Shown here: piece by piece, positions 25,891 to 35,048 of the stretch | Layout: each line of letters opens with the position of its first letter | Numbering within the stretch: position 1 is the stretch's first letter | NCBI GenBank assembly: GCA_026391795.1 | Contig: JAPLDI010000019.1 | Location: 1-62,469 of the forward strand | Origin: Bacteroidota bacterium | Lineage (GTDB): Bacteria > Bacteroidota > Bacteroidia > Bacteroidales > FEN-979 | DNA length: 62,469 bases | Reading direction: 5' to 3' | Position numbers and translations under genes: made by a program | Notes under the pieces: model-generated | What the model was told of the DNA's origin: nothing | The model's input: the letters and a program-made list of their open reading frames with translations, nothing else | Database searches by the model: none

Positions 25891-27729
25891 ATGAAGATCA
25901 GAATTAAATCAAAACTGTTCATCGCACTGGGATTCCTTTTCCTGGTCATTGCAGTTCTCTGGGTTGTAAGTTCCGCCTACATCTACACCCTTTCAAAGTA
26001 TGCGGATGCGATGTTCAAGGACAATTACAAATCCATCGTCTCGGCAAAACAGATGTCGGTTGCCCTCGATGATATAAAGGATATGCAGACAGCTTACCTT
26101 TTCTCCGGGATGAAAGAGAACATTGACAGCTCCTATGCTTCCAAGATCTGGATTTTTGAGAAGAACCTGGGAGACGAAGAGTCGAACATCACCGAGGCAG
26201 GAGAGAGGGAAATCGCTGATCAGCTGCGATCTTCCTTCGAAGAATACAAAGATGATTTTAATGAAGTAAAAAAGGACAACAGGGATCTCCAGGAATCGTT
26301 TTTTATCCGGCTGCTTCCCATTTACAGGGATGTAAAGAAAAACATTACAGTAGTATCGGAGATGAATATGGATGCGATTATCCGGAAAAACAGCAAACTT
26401 GAGGATACCTCCCACCAGGCCTATCTCTTCATTTCCATCATTGGTACGTTATGTTTTATTCTTTCCTTCACATTACTGCTGAATCTACCCAAAAATATTG
26501 CAAACCCGGTTCGGGAACTAACCCAGGGGATACAGGAAATTGCCCGCAGGAATTATGATCAGCAGCTGCATTTTCAGTCGAGAGACGAATTTGGTGATGT
26601 CGCCGAAGCATTCAATACCATGGCGGTCCGGTTGAATGAATATGAAAAAAGCAACCTCTCGCAGATCCTGTTTGAGAAAAAACGCATCGAAGCGATCATC
26701 TCCACGATGAATGATGCCATCATCGGTGTGGATGAAACCATGAGGGTGATCTTTGCGAATCCTGTGGCCTGCAACCTGCTGGGCATGAACGCGAAAGACC
26801 TGGTGGGACAATATGCTCCGGATGTGGCTGCCCGGAACGACCTTTTTCAGAACATCATCCGCGACCTGGTCAATGGCTCTTACAAAGCAAAAGAGTTTAC
26901 ACCGATCAAGATTGTTTCAGGAGGACGGCAATCCTACTTTTCAAAGGACATCTTTGATGTTCAGATCACCCCGACAGGCGGGGAAAATGCTGCAGTCATC
27001 GGTCATCTCATTACCCTTCGCAACATTACAAAATTCCAGGAGCTGGATGATGCCAAGACCAGCTTTATCGCGACCATCTCGCATGAGCTGAAAAACCCGA
27101 TTGCCTCTGCCCGCCTGAACCTGAAACTTCTCGAGGATTCGAGGATCGGAAGCCTGAATGAAGATCAGTCGGTCATCGTTCGTAACATACACGGGGAAAT
27201 TGTCAGGCTGTCAAAGATCACAAGTGAACTTCTCGACCTGACCCAGGTGGAAACGGGAAATATTCTCCTTCACACGCAAGCCACAGATCCAAAGGAAATC
27301 GTGGATTACGCACTCGAGGCACTGACCTACCAGGCAGAGCAAAACGGAATAAAAATTATCAGCAATGTGCCCGGGAATCTTCCGTTCGTCAATGCGGATG
27401 CGGAAAAAACCGCGTGGGTGCTCATCAACCTTCTGAACAATGCAATGCACTATTCCGGAACGAACCGTGAAGTCGTACTGGATGTAACCGCTGAAGAGAA
27501 GGCTGTAAAGTTTTCAGTGAGCGATTTCGGGATGGGTATTGAAGAGAAGTATCTTGACAAGATCTTCGAGAAGTTTTTCAAGATCCCCGGTTCAATGCAA
27601 AGCGGTACAGGTCTTGGCCTGGCCATCTCAAAAGATTTTATTACAAAACAAAAGGGACAGATCTGGGTGGAAAGCAATCCGGGTGAGGGGAGCGTATTCA
27701 GTTTTACCCTGCCCACTGTTTCTGCCTGA
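25891..27729 (+). CDS. Membrane sensor histidine kinase (4HB-HAMP-PAS-HisKA-HATPase)
   Basis: The 612-aa protein has a first membrane helix (about 10-30), a four-helix-bundle-like periplasmic region (about 31-170), a second helix (about 172-192), a HAMP domain, a PAS domain (about 265-375), HisKA with SHELKNPI, and a HATPase domain with NLLNNAMHYS, SDFGMGI and GTGLGLAIS. It follows kdpD in the kdp operon and is the likely kinase for the NtrC-type regulator. ATG 25891 is chosen over TTG 25885. Its 3' end overlaps convergent aroC by 26 bp. Confidence 0.9.
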   Translation: MKIRIKSKLFIALGFLFLVIAVLWVVSSAYIYTLSKYADAMFKDNYKSIVSAKQMSVALDDIKDMQTAYLFSGMKENIDSSYASKIWIFEKNLGDEESNITEAGEREIADQLRSSFEEYKDDFNEVKKDNRDLQESFFIRLLPIYRDVKKNITVVSEMNMDAIIRKNSKLEDTSHQAYLFISIIGTLCFILSFTLLLNLPKNIANPVRELTQGIQEIARRNYDQQLHFQSRDEFGDVAEAFNTMAVRLNEYEKSNLSQILFEKKRIEAIISTMNDAIIGVDETMRVIFANPVACNLLGMNAKDLVGQYAPDVAARNDLFQNIIRDLVNGSYKAKEFTPIKIVSGGRQSYFSKDIFDVQITPTGGENAAVIGHLITLRNITKFQELDDAKTSFIATISHELKNPIASARLNLKLLEDSRIGSLNEDQSVIVRNIHGEIVRLSKITSELLDLTQVETGNILLHTQATDPKEIVDYALEALTYQAEQNGIKIISNVPGNLPFVNADAEKTAWVLINLLNNAMHYSGTNREVVLDVTAEEKAVKFSVSDFGMGIEEKYLDKIFEKFFKIPGSMQSGTGLGLAISKDFITKQKGQIWVESNPGEGSVFSFTLPTVSA

Positions 27730-28783
27730 GCTGGAGATCGGCGATGACCAGTGCCGCCATGGCTTCCACGACGACGATGGCGCGTGGAACCACGCATACA
27801 TCGTGCCTTCCTTTGCCTTTCAGGCTGATTTTTTCTCCCTCCCGGTTCACGGTTTCCTGGTCCTTCATCAGCGATGCCACCGGTTTAAAAGCGACCCTGA
27901 AGAAGATCTCGTTGCCGTTTGAAATGCCTCCCTGGATCCCGCCTGAACGGTTGGTTTCGGTTGTTATCGATCCGTTTCGCGTGATGAAAAGATCATTGTG
28001 TTCCGATCCTTTCATTCCTGCTGAGGCGAATCCGGAACCAACTTCAAAACCTTTTGCCGAAGGGATGCTCATCATGGCTTTTGCCAGGCTGGCGGTCATC
28101 TTGTCAAAAACGGGTTCTCCCAAACCGGCAGGTACACCTTTGACCCTGCAGGAAATGATGCCGCCGAGGGTGTCGCCTTCTGCTTTTGCGGCTTCCAGCA
28201 AACGGATCATCCGGGCTTCCGTTTCCCGGTCGGGACAGCCTACAGGACTTGCCATCACCTCATCAGCATTGTGCGGAATGATGCTGTTATTCAGGATGCA
28301 GCTTCCGATCTGTGAGGCATAACCTGTGATATGGATCCCATGGGTGCGGAGGTAGATCTTTGCCAGCGCCCCGCCAACAACACGCGAGAGCGTTTCTCTT
28401 GCCGAGGCCCTTCCTCCACCCCGGTAATCGCGGGTGCCGAATTTTTTCTCCCAGGTGAAATCGGCATGGGAGGGACGGTACGAATCTTTGATCTGGAGAT
28501 AATGGTCCGTGTTTGCGTCATTATTACGTGCCAGGAATGCGATGGGGGCACCCGTCGATTTTCCTTCAAAAACACCTGAAAGAATCTCAACCAGGTCATC
28601 TTCTTTCCGTGCGGAAGAAAAGACGGACTGTCCGGTCCTGCGGCGGTTCAATTCCGATTGTATGAAATCAAAGTCGATGCTGATAAGGGGAGGGAATCCG
28701 TCCAGTACCCCGCCGACTGCAGATCCGTGCGACTCACCGAAGGTGGTCAGTACCAGTGTATGGCCAAAAGAATTTCCTGACAT
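27704..28783 (-). CDS. aroC: Chorismate synthase
   Basis: AroC makes chorismate from EPSP, the last shared step of aromatic amino acid synthesis. The protein starts MSGNSFGHTLVLTTFGESHG (first 20 residues) and contains the FMN-binding motifs RRRTGQS-type NRRRTGQSVFSSARKEDD and YRGGGRASARET. From ATG 28783 it is 359 aa, normal length. The frame stays open to 28843 but that extension (VTRYASRVTRK) is translated heptad repeat and is rejected. Confidence 0.97.
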   Translation of the reverse strand: MSGNSFGHTLVLTTFGESHGSAVGGVLDGFPPLISIDFDFIQSELNRRRTGQSVFSSARKEDDLVEILSGVFEGKSTGAPIAFLARNNDANTDHYLQIKDSYRPSHADFTWEKKFGTRDYRGGGRASARETLSRVVGGALAKIYLRTHGIHITGYASQIGSCILNNSIIPHNADEVMASPVGCPDRETEARMIRLLEAAKAEGDTLGGIISCRVKGVPAGLGEPVFDKMTASLAKAMMSIPSAKGFEVGSGFASAGMKGSEHNDLFITRNGSITTETNRSGGIQGGISNGNEIFFRVAFKPVASLMKDQETVNREGEKISLKGKGRHDVCVVPRAIVVVEAMAALVIADLQLRQKQWAG

Positions 28784-28805
28784 GTTGCAACGTAAGAGTT
28801 TATCC

Positions 28806-28840
28806 TTACGCGTTACGCGTGACGCGTAACGCGTCACGAG
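28806..28840 (-). repeat. Five heptads of T(N)ACGCG (family K) between the DUF349 gene and aroC
   Basis: On the plus strand TTACGCG, TTACGCG, TGACGCG, TAACGCG, TCACGAG follow in register. The array begins three bases after the DUF349 stop codon. The same family is found at 33567-33587 just after the gamma-lyase stop. Confidence 0.9.
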
Positions 28841-28843
28841 CAT

Positions 28844-31027
28844 TTACTGTGTTTTCAGCAGCTTCAGCTTCGCCTCCATCACCTTTACATCGCTCTTTGC
28901 CTTGTTGATCTTCTTTTCAAACTCTTCTTTCAGGATGGCGGCATTCTTGGAATTTGCAAAGAACCCGATGTTGTTTTCCCAAAGGTTAATGTCTTCCTTC
29001 ATCTTGAGGATCTTCCCCGAAAGGATCTCCCGCTCCTTGCCGATCAGTCTTTTCGACTGGGGATCATTTTTGAGGGAGTCTACATGGCTCTGGTACGAAA
29101 CAGCCGTCATCTCGATTTCACTGATCTGGAGTTTGTTCAGAAATTCGTTGATAAGGCTCCGGAACTCATTCTGAATCCTGTCTTTTTCTTTGATCGGGAT
29201 ATGCCCGATCTCGGTCCATTCACGCTGAAAATTTTTCAGAACATTCAGGTTCTCGGATTTATCGGCCCCGAACTGGGTCTCTTTGATCCGCCGGATAAGG
29301 TCTGTTTTTTTGTTCAGGTTCTCTGCCTCATTGGATTGGAGGCTCGAGAAATAGGCTGATTTTGCATTGAAGAACTCATCGCAGGCGGTCCTGAACCTCT
29401 TCCATATTTTATCCGAATATTTCTTCGGAACAGGCCCCAGGGACTTCCATTCATTCTGAAGGCGGATCAGATCGTTGGAGGTCTTCTTCCAGTCGGTGCT
29501 GTTCTTGAGGGATTCAGCCTGCATGCAAAGTTCCACCTTCAGGTTGTAATTGTGGACCTGCTGGTCTTTCAGTTTGTCGAAGAAATCCTTTTTACTGGCA
29601 AAGAAGGAATCAAGCGATGACTTAAACCGGTTCCAGATTTCGGTATTGGTTTTCTGGGGAACCGGACCGATACTTTTCCAGATCTTCAAAAGCTCATTTA
29701 CCTTGTTGGTATTGGTTTGCCAGTCTTTCACCGTTTCGTTCTTCAGGGTAAGAACATCTTCTCCCTGCTCGCAGAGGGCGGTTTTCGTTTCAAGGTTCTT
29801 CACCTGTTCGTCTTCCACCTTTGAGTAGTGTTCGCGCCTCAGCTCATTGATCTTATCCGTCGTGTTCTTGAACCGTTCCCAGATCTCCTCTTTTTTATCG
29901 AGCGGAACCGGTCCGATATCCTTCCATTCTTCATGGTACTTCTGAAGTTTTTTGAATGTTTTCAGGACGGAAGTTTCGAGCAGCAGCTCTTCTGTTTTTT
30001 CGCAAAGTGCAATCTTTGCCTCCAGGTTCTTTTTCAGGTCCAGGTCTTTCAGCTCTTTGTTCAGCTTGACCTTGTCGAAGAATTTTTCTACCAGGAAATG
30101 ATAGTTCTGCCAGAGGTTGTTGATCTCTGTCCGGGGAACCATCCCGATTTCTTTCCAGCGGTCCTGGAGGTTCTTAAATTCGTCATAAGTCCTCTTGAGG
30201 GTCTCTTCAGAATTCACCAGCACCCGGAGTTCTTCAAGGATCTGGTTTTTCTTCTTGAGATTGAGAAGCTTGATCTTTTCCTGTTCTTCGTTGAACCGGG
30301 CCTTGTTGGCTTTGTATATGTTAAAGAATTCGTTGAATCGGGTATCCAGTGGATCTTCCACTGCAGGAGCCACCTCCTTGTGCCCTTCCTCAGCAGCGAT
30401 GGTTTCGTATTGCTGTAAATTCTCTTCTTTCTTTTTCTTCAGAAACGCGACTTTGATCAGTGCGATCCTGGTTTTGACAGCATTCAGATCCGGCTCATTT
30501 ACGGTCTTCTCCAGCTCACTGACCAGCTGTTCCCGGGTGAGTGTGTTGATGTCTTCTTCGAGCTCATGAACCTCATTGTACGCCATCTCCTCCGGAAGTT
30601 CATCTTCCGCATGTTCTTCCCTGAGGTCGGCCATGAATTCATGGATTTCACCGGCGGGTGGGAGTTCTTCAGAAGGACCCTCCCGGGCATCTTCCTCATC
30701 TCTTACAGGAGGGATCTCAGGAAGTTCTTCAGGGGATGTTGCTTCCGCGGCATGTTCCTCTTCCTCTTCCGTTTCGGGGAGGATTCCGGGTGGATCTCCC
30801 AGGGGATGGATTTCTTCCGATGGATCGTCTTTTGACATTTCCTCTTGTGCTACCGGAAGGGATTCTTTTACTTCCTCTGCGGGTTTCTCTTCTTGGGTCT
30901 GAACGGAGTCAGTAGGTAGTGTTTCGGTACTTTCGGTTTCTGTTGATCCAACAGGTGAAGAGTTCTCTTCCTGAGGCCGGGTATTCCCGGATTCAGGAAT
31001 CTGATGGGTGTTTTCTGACTTTTTCAT
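28844..31027 (-). CDS. DUF349 domain protein with acidic N-terminus
   Basis: The 727-aa cytoplasmic protein has an acidic, proline-rich low-complexity N-terminus (about 1-170) and then at least five DUF349 repeats, each with a W-x2-(I/L)GPVP...IW-x-RF core (for example WKSIGPVPQKTNTEIWNRFK). It is strongly helical, with likely coiled coils to the C-terminus (EKKINKAKSDVKVMEAKLK). DUF349 proteins are widespread in Bacteroidota; their role is not settled. It precedes aroC on the same strand. In the 175-bp gap upstream I see a heptad/octad array. Confidence 0.85.
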   Translation of the reverse strand: MKKSENTHQIPESGNTRPQEENSSPVGSTETESTETLPTDSVQTQEEKPAEEVKESLPVAQEEMSKDDPSEEIHPLGDPPGILPETEEEEEHAAEATSPEELPEIPPVRDEEDAREGPSEELPPAGEIHEFMADLREEHAEDELPEEMAYNEVHELEEDINTLTREQLVSELEKTVNEPDLNAVKTRIALIKVAFLKKKKEENLQQYETIAAEEGHKEVAPAVEDPLDTRFNEFFNIYKANKARFNEEQEKIKLLNLKKKNQILEELRVLVNSEETLKRTYDEFKNLQDRWKEIGMVPRTEINNLWQNYHFLVEKFFDKVKLNKELKDLDLKKNLEAKIALCEKTEELLLETSVLKTFKKLQKYHEEWKDIGPVPLDKKEEIWERFKNTTDKINELRREHYSKVEDEQVKNLETKTALCEQGEDVLTLKNETVKDWQTNTNKVNELLKIWKSIGPVPQKTNTEIWNRFKSSLDSFFASKKDFFDKLKDQQVHNYNLKVELCMQAESLKNSTDWKKTSNDLIRLQNEWKSLGPVPKKYSDKIWKRFRTACDEFFNAKSAYFSSLQSNEAENLNKKTDLIRRIKETQFGADKSENLNVLKNFQREWTEIGHIPIKEKDRIQNEFRSLINEFLNKLQISEIEMTAVSYQSHVDSLKNDPQSKRLIGKEREILSGKILKMKEDINLWENNIGFFANSKNAAILKEEFEKKINKAKSDVKVMEAKLKLLKTQ

Positions 31028-31122
31028 TAACGGTTTTCAACAAATTAAACATAGTACTTAATTTCAGCGTCCGACCGGGGCCGGTATATTAGAATAAATG
31101 AATTGCAAAAGTAGCATTTTTT

Positions 31123-31199
31123 AATTGACAATTGATAATTGGGAGTCACAGAGTCACAAAGTCAAACTTTACCAGCACATCAGTTCATCAGCTCATCAG
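31123..31199 (+). repeat. Three heptads plus seven octads (families J, D, C) between patatin and DUF349 genes
   Basis: Heptads AATTGAC, AATTGAT, AATTGGG (31123-31143) run directly into octads AGTCACAG, AGTCACAA, AGTCAAAC, TTTACCAG, CACATCAG, TTCATCAG, CTCATCAG (31144-31199) with no break. The last octad lies three bases from the patatin gene stop codon. Confidence 0.9.
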
Positions 31200-31202
31200 C
31201 TA

Positions 31203-33494
31203 TTACGGCAGGGCCCTGCGGTTAAACAGGATGTACCCGATATTCACATTGATGGTAAAATGTTCATCCTTTTTGTCATAATAGTTAACACCGATGCTGA
31301 TGGGTCCGATGAAGGTATTGTACACCAGCGATGTTGAGGCGATCCAGGCGCGGTCGGAAAGGACAGGCCCCAGCATGGCGGTTTTATCCGCAGGGTTCTC
31401 TGTGATTTGCTGGTAAGGCTGGAACAGGAAGCCTTCCAGCCGGAAATCGAGCTTTTTGTAGAGCGTCAATACCGCTTTTAATCCCAATCCTCCATAGCTG
31501 AGCGCCCGGTATGCAGGTATCAGGAGGGTCTGCATTTCGGGGATCGGATGAAAATCGGGAGCGTTCAGAATGGTTGAGGTGTAGTTGCTCATCAGGGGTT
31601 CGTTGGAGATGCGGGCTTCTGCATAAAATCCGAATTTTACAGGGCCCAGGCTCTTGAAATAATTATCATAGAGCAGTTTAAAATAGAACCATGAATGGTT
31701 TGCCTTGATCTCCTGCTTGTCTGGAGACAAAGATCCGGGAAGGAATCCCTCCATGCCGTTGATATAACCCACGGATAAGAGAAAACTTGCTCCTGCGCTG
31801 GCGTATTGTTTCCGGTTGAGGTTGTTCAGTTCAAAACAAAATTGCGGGTTGACAAAGTTGAAGCTGGTCTGATCCGTTGTATCCAGACGTGAGAAATTGT
31901 TTTCCTGGTAATATTTGCTGTTCGTAAAGGCATAGGTAGTGCTGAAACTCAGTTTTCCCTTGTTTGTTACCGCCATCCCGATCCGGAGATCCCCGAAATA
32001 TTCCCGTTGCCTTACATAGGAAGGTGTTTTATCGTCGAAAAAATAGGTCGTCGTTGCGAAATAGTCGTAATGGTTATAGGTGTACCCGGTTTCCATGAAC
32101 CAGGGCACTTTTGAGTTGAAATCGATCCTCGCATTGCCTTTAACCGAATTATAAAAGCGGCCCATATATCCGTTGATCATGAACCGGAGGGCTTTGGTCC
32201 AGAGGTACTTGTACTGGAGTTCAAGGAATCCCTGGCTGGTCGCCCCGATACTTACATTGCCGCCGAACTGGAGATTAAAATTTTCAGCTTTCTGAATGTC
32301 GAGGTAGAGGTCGTAATAACCAGTTTCCGGGTTAAACCTGGCCACCGGGTGGATCCCTTTGATGAATCCTTCATTGATGAAACGGAAATATTCCTTTCTC
32401 AAATCTTCTGCGCTGACGAGCCTTCTTCCATGTTTGAGAATCTGGATCACATACCGGGTTTGCGCAATGTTGAGTCCGGTGACATGAATGGAATCAAAAA
32501 CGATAACGGGTTTGTTCTTCTGAAAAGCAACCCGGCGCTGCGACAGAATCTCGGGATCCAGGGAGTCTTTTACGAGTTTCCTGATATCCTTGATCTTCCG
32601 GATTGCCTGAACGTACCCGCTGTCGGCCAGTTCATGGGTTTTTGCGAAACTGATAATGTTGACCTTGGGGATTTTCGGGGCAATAAGGACCGAGTTCGGG
32701 TAAGGGATACTGTCGTTCTGGTGGGCCATAAGCATACTCAGCAACTGCGAGACCACATCATCCCGGTCGGGGCTGCTGTATCGCTCTGCTACCCTGCTCC
32801 CGATGATCACATCCGGGTGAAACTCCTGAACTGCTACGTCGGCAGGGAAGTTGTCGTACATCCCTCCGTCGAAGACAAGTTTTCCATCAATGGTAATCGG
32901 TGTAAAGACGAATGGAATGCTCATGGACCCCCGCACGGCACTGCTGAGGTCGCCCTTGCCGAGAATTATTTTCTGCGTGGAATCGACATCTGCAACTACG
33001 CAGCGGAAAGGGACCATGAGGCTGTCGAAATTATTTTTGCAGACTGCGGAAGCCGGTCCGAGGATCTGGAGGATGGAAAAATCCAATTCGTAAGGGGAGA
33101 TGAGATTGGTGGGAAGCTGTGACGTGAGCTTTTTTTTGAAATCAAAATCCAGCGAAACCCATCCGCCGTTGGGATCTTCCTTCCGGTAATAATAGATGTA
33201 ATCATCATTACTGGCCCCTGCTGCCCAGCGCTGAAATTCTTCAGATTCCATGAGCTTTTCCATCTCGTCGGGAGTGTACCCGCTGGCATAAAGACTGCCC
33301 ACAATGGCACCGATGGAGGTGCCAACTATATAACTGATGGGAATCCTGTTCTCTTCCAGTGCCCTGATCACGCCGATGTGTGCGGCTCCGCGCGACCCGC
33401 CTCCGCTCAGTACAAGAGCTACTTTCTGGGCTCTCACAGACGGTGACAGGATGGTTAAAAAGAGAAGAAAGGCCAGTGTTAAGTTCCGGAGCAT
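31203..33494 (-). CDS. Patatin-like phospholipase with outer-membrane barrel
   Basis: After a signal peptide (about 1-23, ending VRA) comes a patatin domain with oxyanion loop SGGGSRGAAHIG, nucleophile motif GTSIG (GxSxG) and DGG (VFDGGMYDNFP), giving the Ser-Asp dyad. The C-terminal half (about 330-763) has POTRA-like and 16-strand barrel features of the Omp85/surface-antigen type, ending in a long amphipathic strand. This is the type Vd (PlpD-like) architecture: a lipase tethered to, or exported through, its own barrel. I use ATG 33494 over GTG 33497. Confidence 0.85.
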   Translation of the reverse strand: MLRNLTLAFLLFLTILSPSVRAQKVALVLSGGGSRGAAHIGVIRALEENRIPISYIVGTSIGAIVGSLYASGYTPDEMEKLMESEEFQRWAAGASNDDYIYYYRKEDPNGGWVSLDFDFKKKLTSQLPTNLISPYELDFSILQILGPASAVCKNNFDSLMVPFRCVVADVDSTQKIILGKGDLSSAVRGSMSIPFVFTPITIDGKLVFDGGMYDNFPADVAVQEFHPDVIIGSRVAERYSSPDRDDVVSQLLSMLMAHQNDSIPYPNSVLIAPKIPKVNIISFAKTHELADSGYVQAIRKIKDIRKLVKDSLDPEILSQRRVAFQKNKPVIVFDSIHVTGLNIAQTRYVIQILKHGRRLVSAEDLRKEYFRFINEGFIKGIHPVARFNPETGYYDLYLDIQKAENFNLQFGGNVSIGATSQGFLELQYKYLWTKALRFMINGYMGRFYNSVKGNARIDFNSKVPWFMETGYTYNHYDYFATTTYFFDDKTPSYVRQREYFGDLRIGMAVTNKGKLSFSTTYAFTNSKYYQENNFSRLDTTDQTSFNFVNPQFCFELNNLNRKQYASAGASFLLSVGYINGMEGFLPGSLSPDKQEIKANHSWFYFKLLYDNYFKSLGPVKFGFYAEARISNEPLMSNYTSTILNAPDFHPIPEMQTLLIPAYRALSYGGLGLKAVLTLYKKLDFRLEGFLFQPYQQITENPADKTAMLGPVLSDRAWIASTSLVYNTFIGPISIGVNYYDKKDEHFTINVNIGYILFNRRALP

Positions 33495-33566
33495 CACTTA
33501 AGGTTGACAAAAAGAACTCAAACTTACGAAGAAAGGTCGGTATGATAATAGAAACTTTGTTGGTTT

Positions 33567-33587
33567 TTTCGCGTTACGCGTCACGCG
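33567..33587 (+). repeat. Three heptads (TTTCGCG, TTACGCG, TCACGCG; family K)
   Basis: These three 7-bp units lie 9 bp beyond the gamma-lyase stop codon. They match the family at 28806-28840. Confidence 0.7.
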
Positions 33588-33596
33588 AAGATTCCG

Positions 33597-34784
33597 CTAC
33601 TTCGCTATTTTATCCAGTGCCTGGCTCAGATCCCCGATGATGTCTTCCACCTCCTCGATGCCGACCGAAAGTCTGACCAGGTCGTCAGTAATGCCCCCCT
33701 GCTGTTTGGCCTCTGCTGACAATTTGGAATGGGTCATGGAAGCAGGATGCTGGATCAGGGTTTCAATCCCGCCGAGGGAAACGGCCAGGACACAAAGTTC
33801 AACGGTGTTCATCAGGGTCCTGCCGGATTCAAGACCTCCAATTAATCCAAAGCTGATCATAGCCCCGGGTCCTTTCATCAGCCTTCTGCCAAGCTCGTAT
33901 TGGGGGTGCGACTTTAAACCGGGGTACATTACCCAGGCTACTTTCGGGTGTTTTTCCAGAAATTCAGCAACCTTCATCGCATTTTCCTGCGCACGGTCAA
34001 TCCTTATCCCCATGGTTTTGAGCCCTCTCCGGGTAAGAAATGCCTGGTGCGGATCCATGTTGCACCCCAGAATGACCATCATGGCCCGGAGTTTCTTATA
34101 GTCCTCCTCTTTTTTTGCAACAATGATTCCTCCCACGATATCTGCATGTCCGTTGATGAACTTGGTCATGGAATGGAGAACGATATCGGCTCCCAGGTCG
34201 AGGGGTCTTTGAAGATAGGGACTGCAAAAGGTGTTATCGACACAAACCGGGATGTTATGACGGTGTGCAAGGTCGCAGATGGCAGGAATGTCGGATATAC
34301 CGATGGTCGGATTGGCAGGTGTCTCAAGATAGATCAGCCGTGTGTTGGGACGGATGGCTTTTTTGACCTGCTGAAGATCGGTGGTGTCAACATAGGTGGA
34401 TTCGACACCGAACTTCGACCAGGTGCCTTCGATGACGCCCCTGGCCGGGCCGTACACGGCATTATGGCTGATAATGTGGGAGCCTGCGCCGAGCATTGCC
34501 ATGTAAACAACATTGATTGCACCCATCCCTGAAGAAGTGCCTATGCCGCCGAAGCCGTTCTCAAGCAGGGCGATGGTCTTTTCAAGATCCGAGATGGTGG
34601 GGTTCCCGATGCGCGTATAGATGTAACCGTTGCTCTCTCCGGAAAAGCATTTTGCCCCTTCTTCTGCACTTTCGAATGAAAATGTCGAGGTCTGGTAAAT
34701 CGGTGTAATCACGCTTCCCAGCGGATCATGAACACCTGTACCGTGTACGAGTTTGGAATTAAATCCTGATTTTTTCTGACTCAT
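33597..34784 (-). CDS. Trans-sulfuration PLP enzyme (methionine/cystathionine gamma-lyase type)
   Basis: The 395-aa protein is a Cys/Met-metabolism PLP enzyme: YxR phosphate-binding motif (YIYTRIGNPT), VDNTFCSPYLQRPLDLGAD, and the PLP lysine in HSMTKFINGH. The C-terminal LSVGIEEVEDI is typical of gamma-lyases. It could release methanethiol, ammonia and 2-oxobutyrate from methionine, or act on cystathionine/homocysteine; the sequence does not decide. The active-site Cys found in classical methionine gamma-lyases after the YG motif is not seen (YGPARGVIE). It is preceded by a structured leader. Confidence 0.85.
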   Translation of the reverse strand: MSQKKSGFNSKLVHGTGVHDPLGSVITPIYQTSTFSFESAEEGAKCFSGESNGYIYTRIGNPTISDLEKTIALLENGFGGIGTSSGMGAINVVYMAMLGAGSHIISHNAVYGPARGVIEGTWSKFGVESTYVDTTDLQQVKKAIRPNTRLIYLETPANPTIGISDIPAICDLAHRHNIPVCVDNTFCSPYLQRPLDLGADIVLHSMTKFINGHADIVGGIIVAKKEEDYKKLRAMMVILGCNMDPHQAFLTRRGLKTMGIRIDRAQENAMKVAEFLEKHPKVAWVMYPGLKSHPQYELGRRLMKGPGAMISFGLIGGLESGRTLMNTVELCVLAVSLGGIETLIQHPASMTHSKLSAEAKQQGGITDDLVRLSVGIEEVEDIIGDLSQALDKIAK

Positions 34785-34884
34785 GAATAAGTGGTTTTGA
34801 TGTCTTTGGGTTTGACTTTATTCTTACGGGGAAGGCTGAGCGGATAGCTTTTCCAGGCCCGGAATCGACTGATTCTTGAAAAGC
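34785..34884 (-). promoter_or_regulatory. Structured 5' leader of the gamma-lyase gene (candidate cis-regulatory RNA)
   Basis: On the minus strand GCTTTTC (34884-34878) pairs perfectly with GAAAAGC (34853-34847) and encloses a small hairpin GAATC-AGTC-GATTC (34875-34862). A TACCTTTG box at 34896-34889 would start transcription at the first arm of the stem. The leader is about 100 nt, long for this genome. I cannot match it to a known riboswitch class. Confidence 0.45.
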
Positions 34885-34888
34885 GCTG

Positions 34889-34896
34889 CAAAGGTA
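34889..34896 (-). promoter_or_regulatory. -7 promoter box (TACCTTTG) of the gamma-lyase gene
   Basis: Minus-strand TACCTTTG matches TAnnTTTG and is placed so that the RNA would begin at the structured leader. Confidence 0.6.
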
Positions 34897-35002
34897 GAAA
34901 AAAAATCATCCACCGGAAAGAAAGCTATGCCTGAAAACAGATGCTTCAACAAGTATTTAGGTCTATTTGCCGATTTTTATCATAAACTCATCCTAATGTG
35001 AA

Positions 35003-35010
35003 TAAATTTG
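35003..35010 (+). promoter_or_regulatory. -7 promoter box (TAAATTTG) of the tricorn protease gene
   Basis: TAAATTTG matches TAnnTTTG and lies 38 bp before the start codon at 35049. No -33 element at the usual spacing. Confidence 0.5.
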
Positions 35011-35048
35011 TTTGCCAATAATCTGTTTCACCTAAAAAAGTCAACCTT

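Noticed and set aside
28784-28843. N-terminal extension of AroC (VTRYASRVTRK)
   Set aside because: It is encoded by the T-N-ACGCG heptads; the chorismate synthase family starts at MSGNSFGH.
30195-30915. Several plus-strand frames antisense to the DUF349 gene
   Set aside because: They follow from the biased codon use of the acidic, Glu-rich N-terminus; the minus-strand DUF349 repeats are clear.
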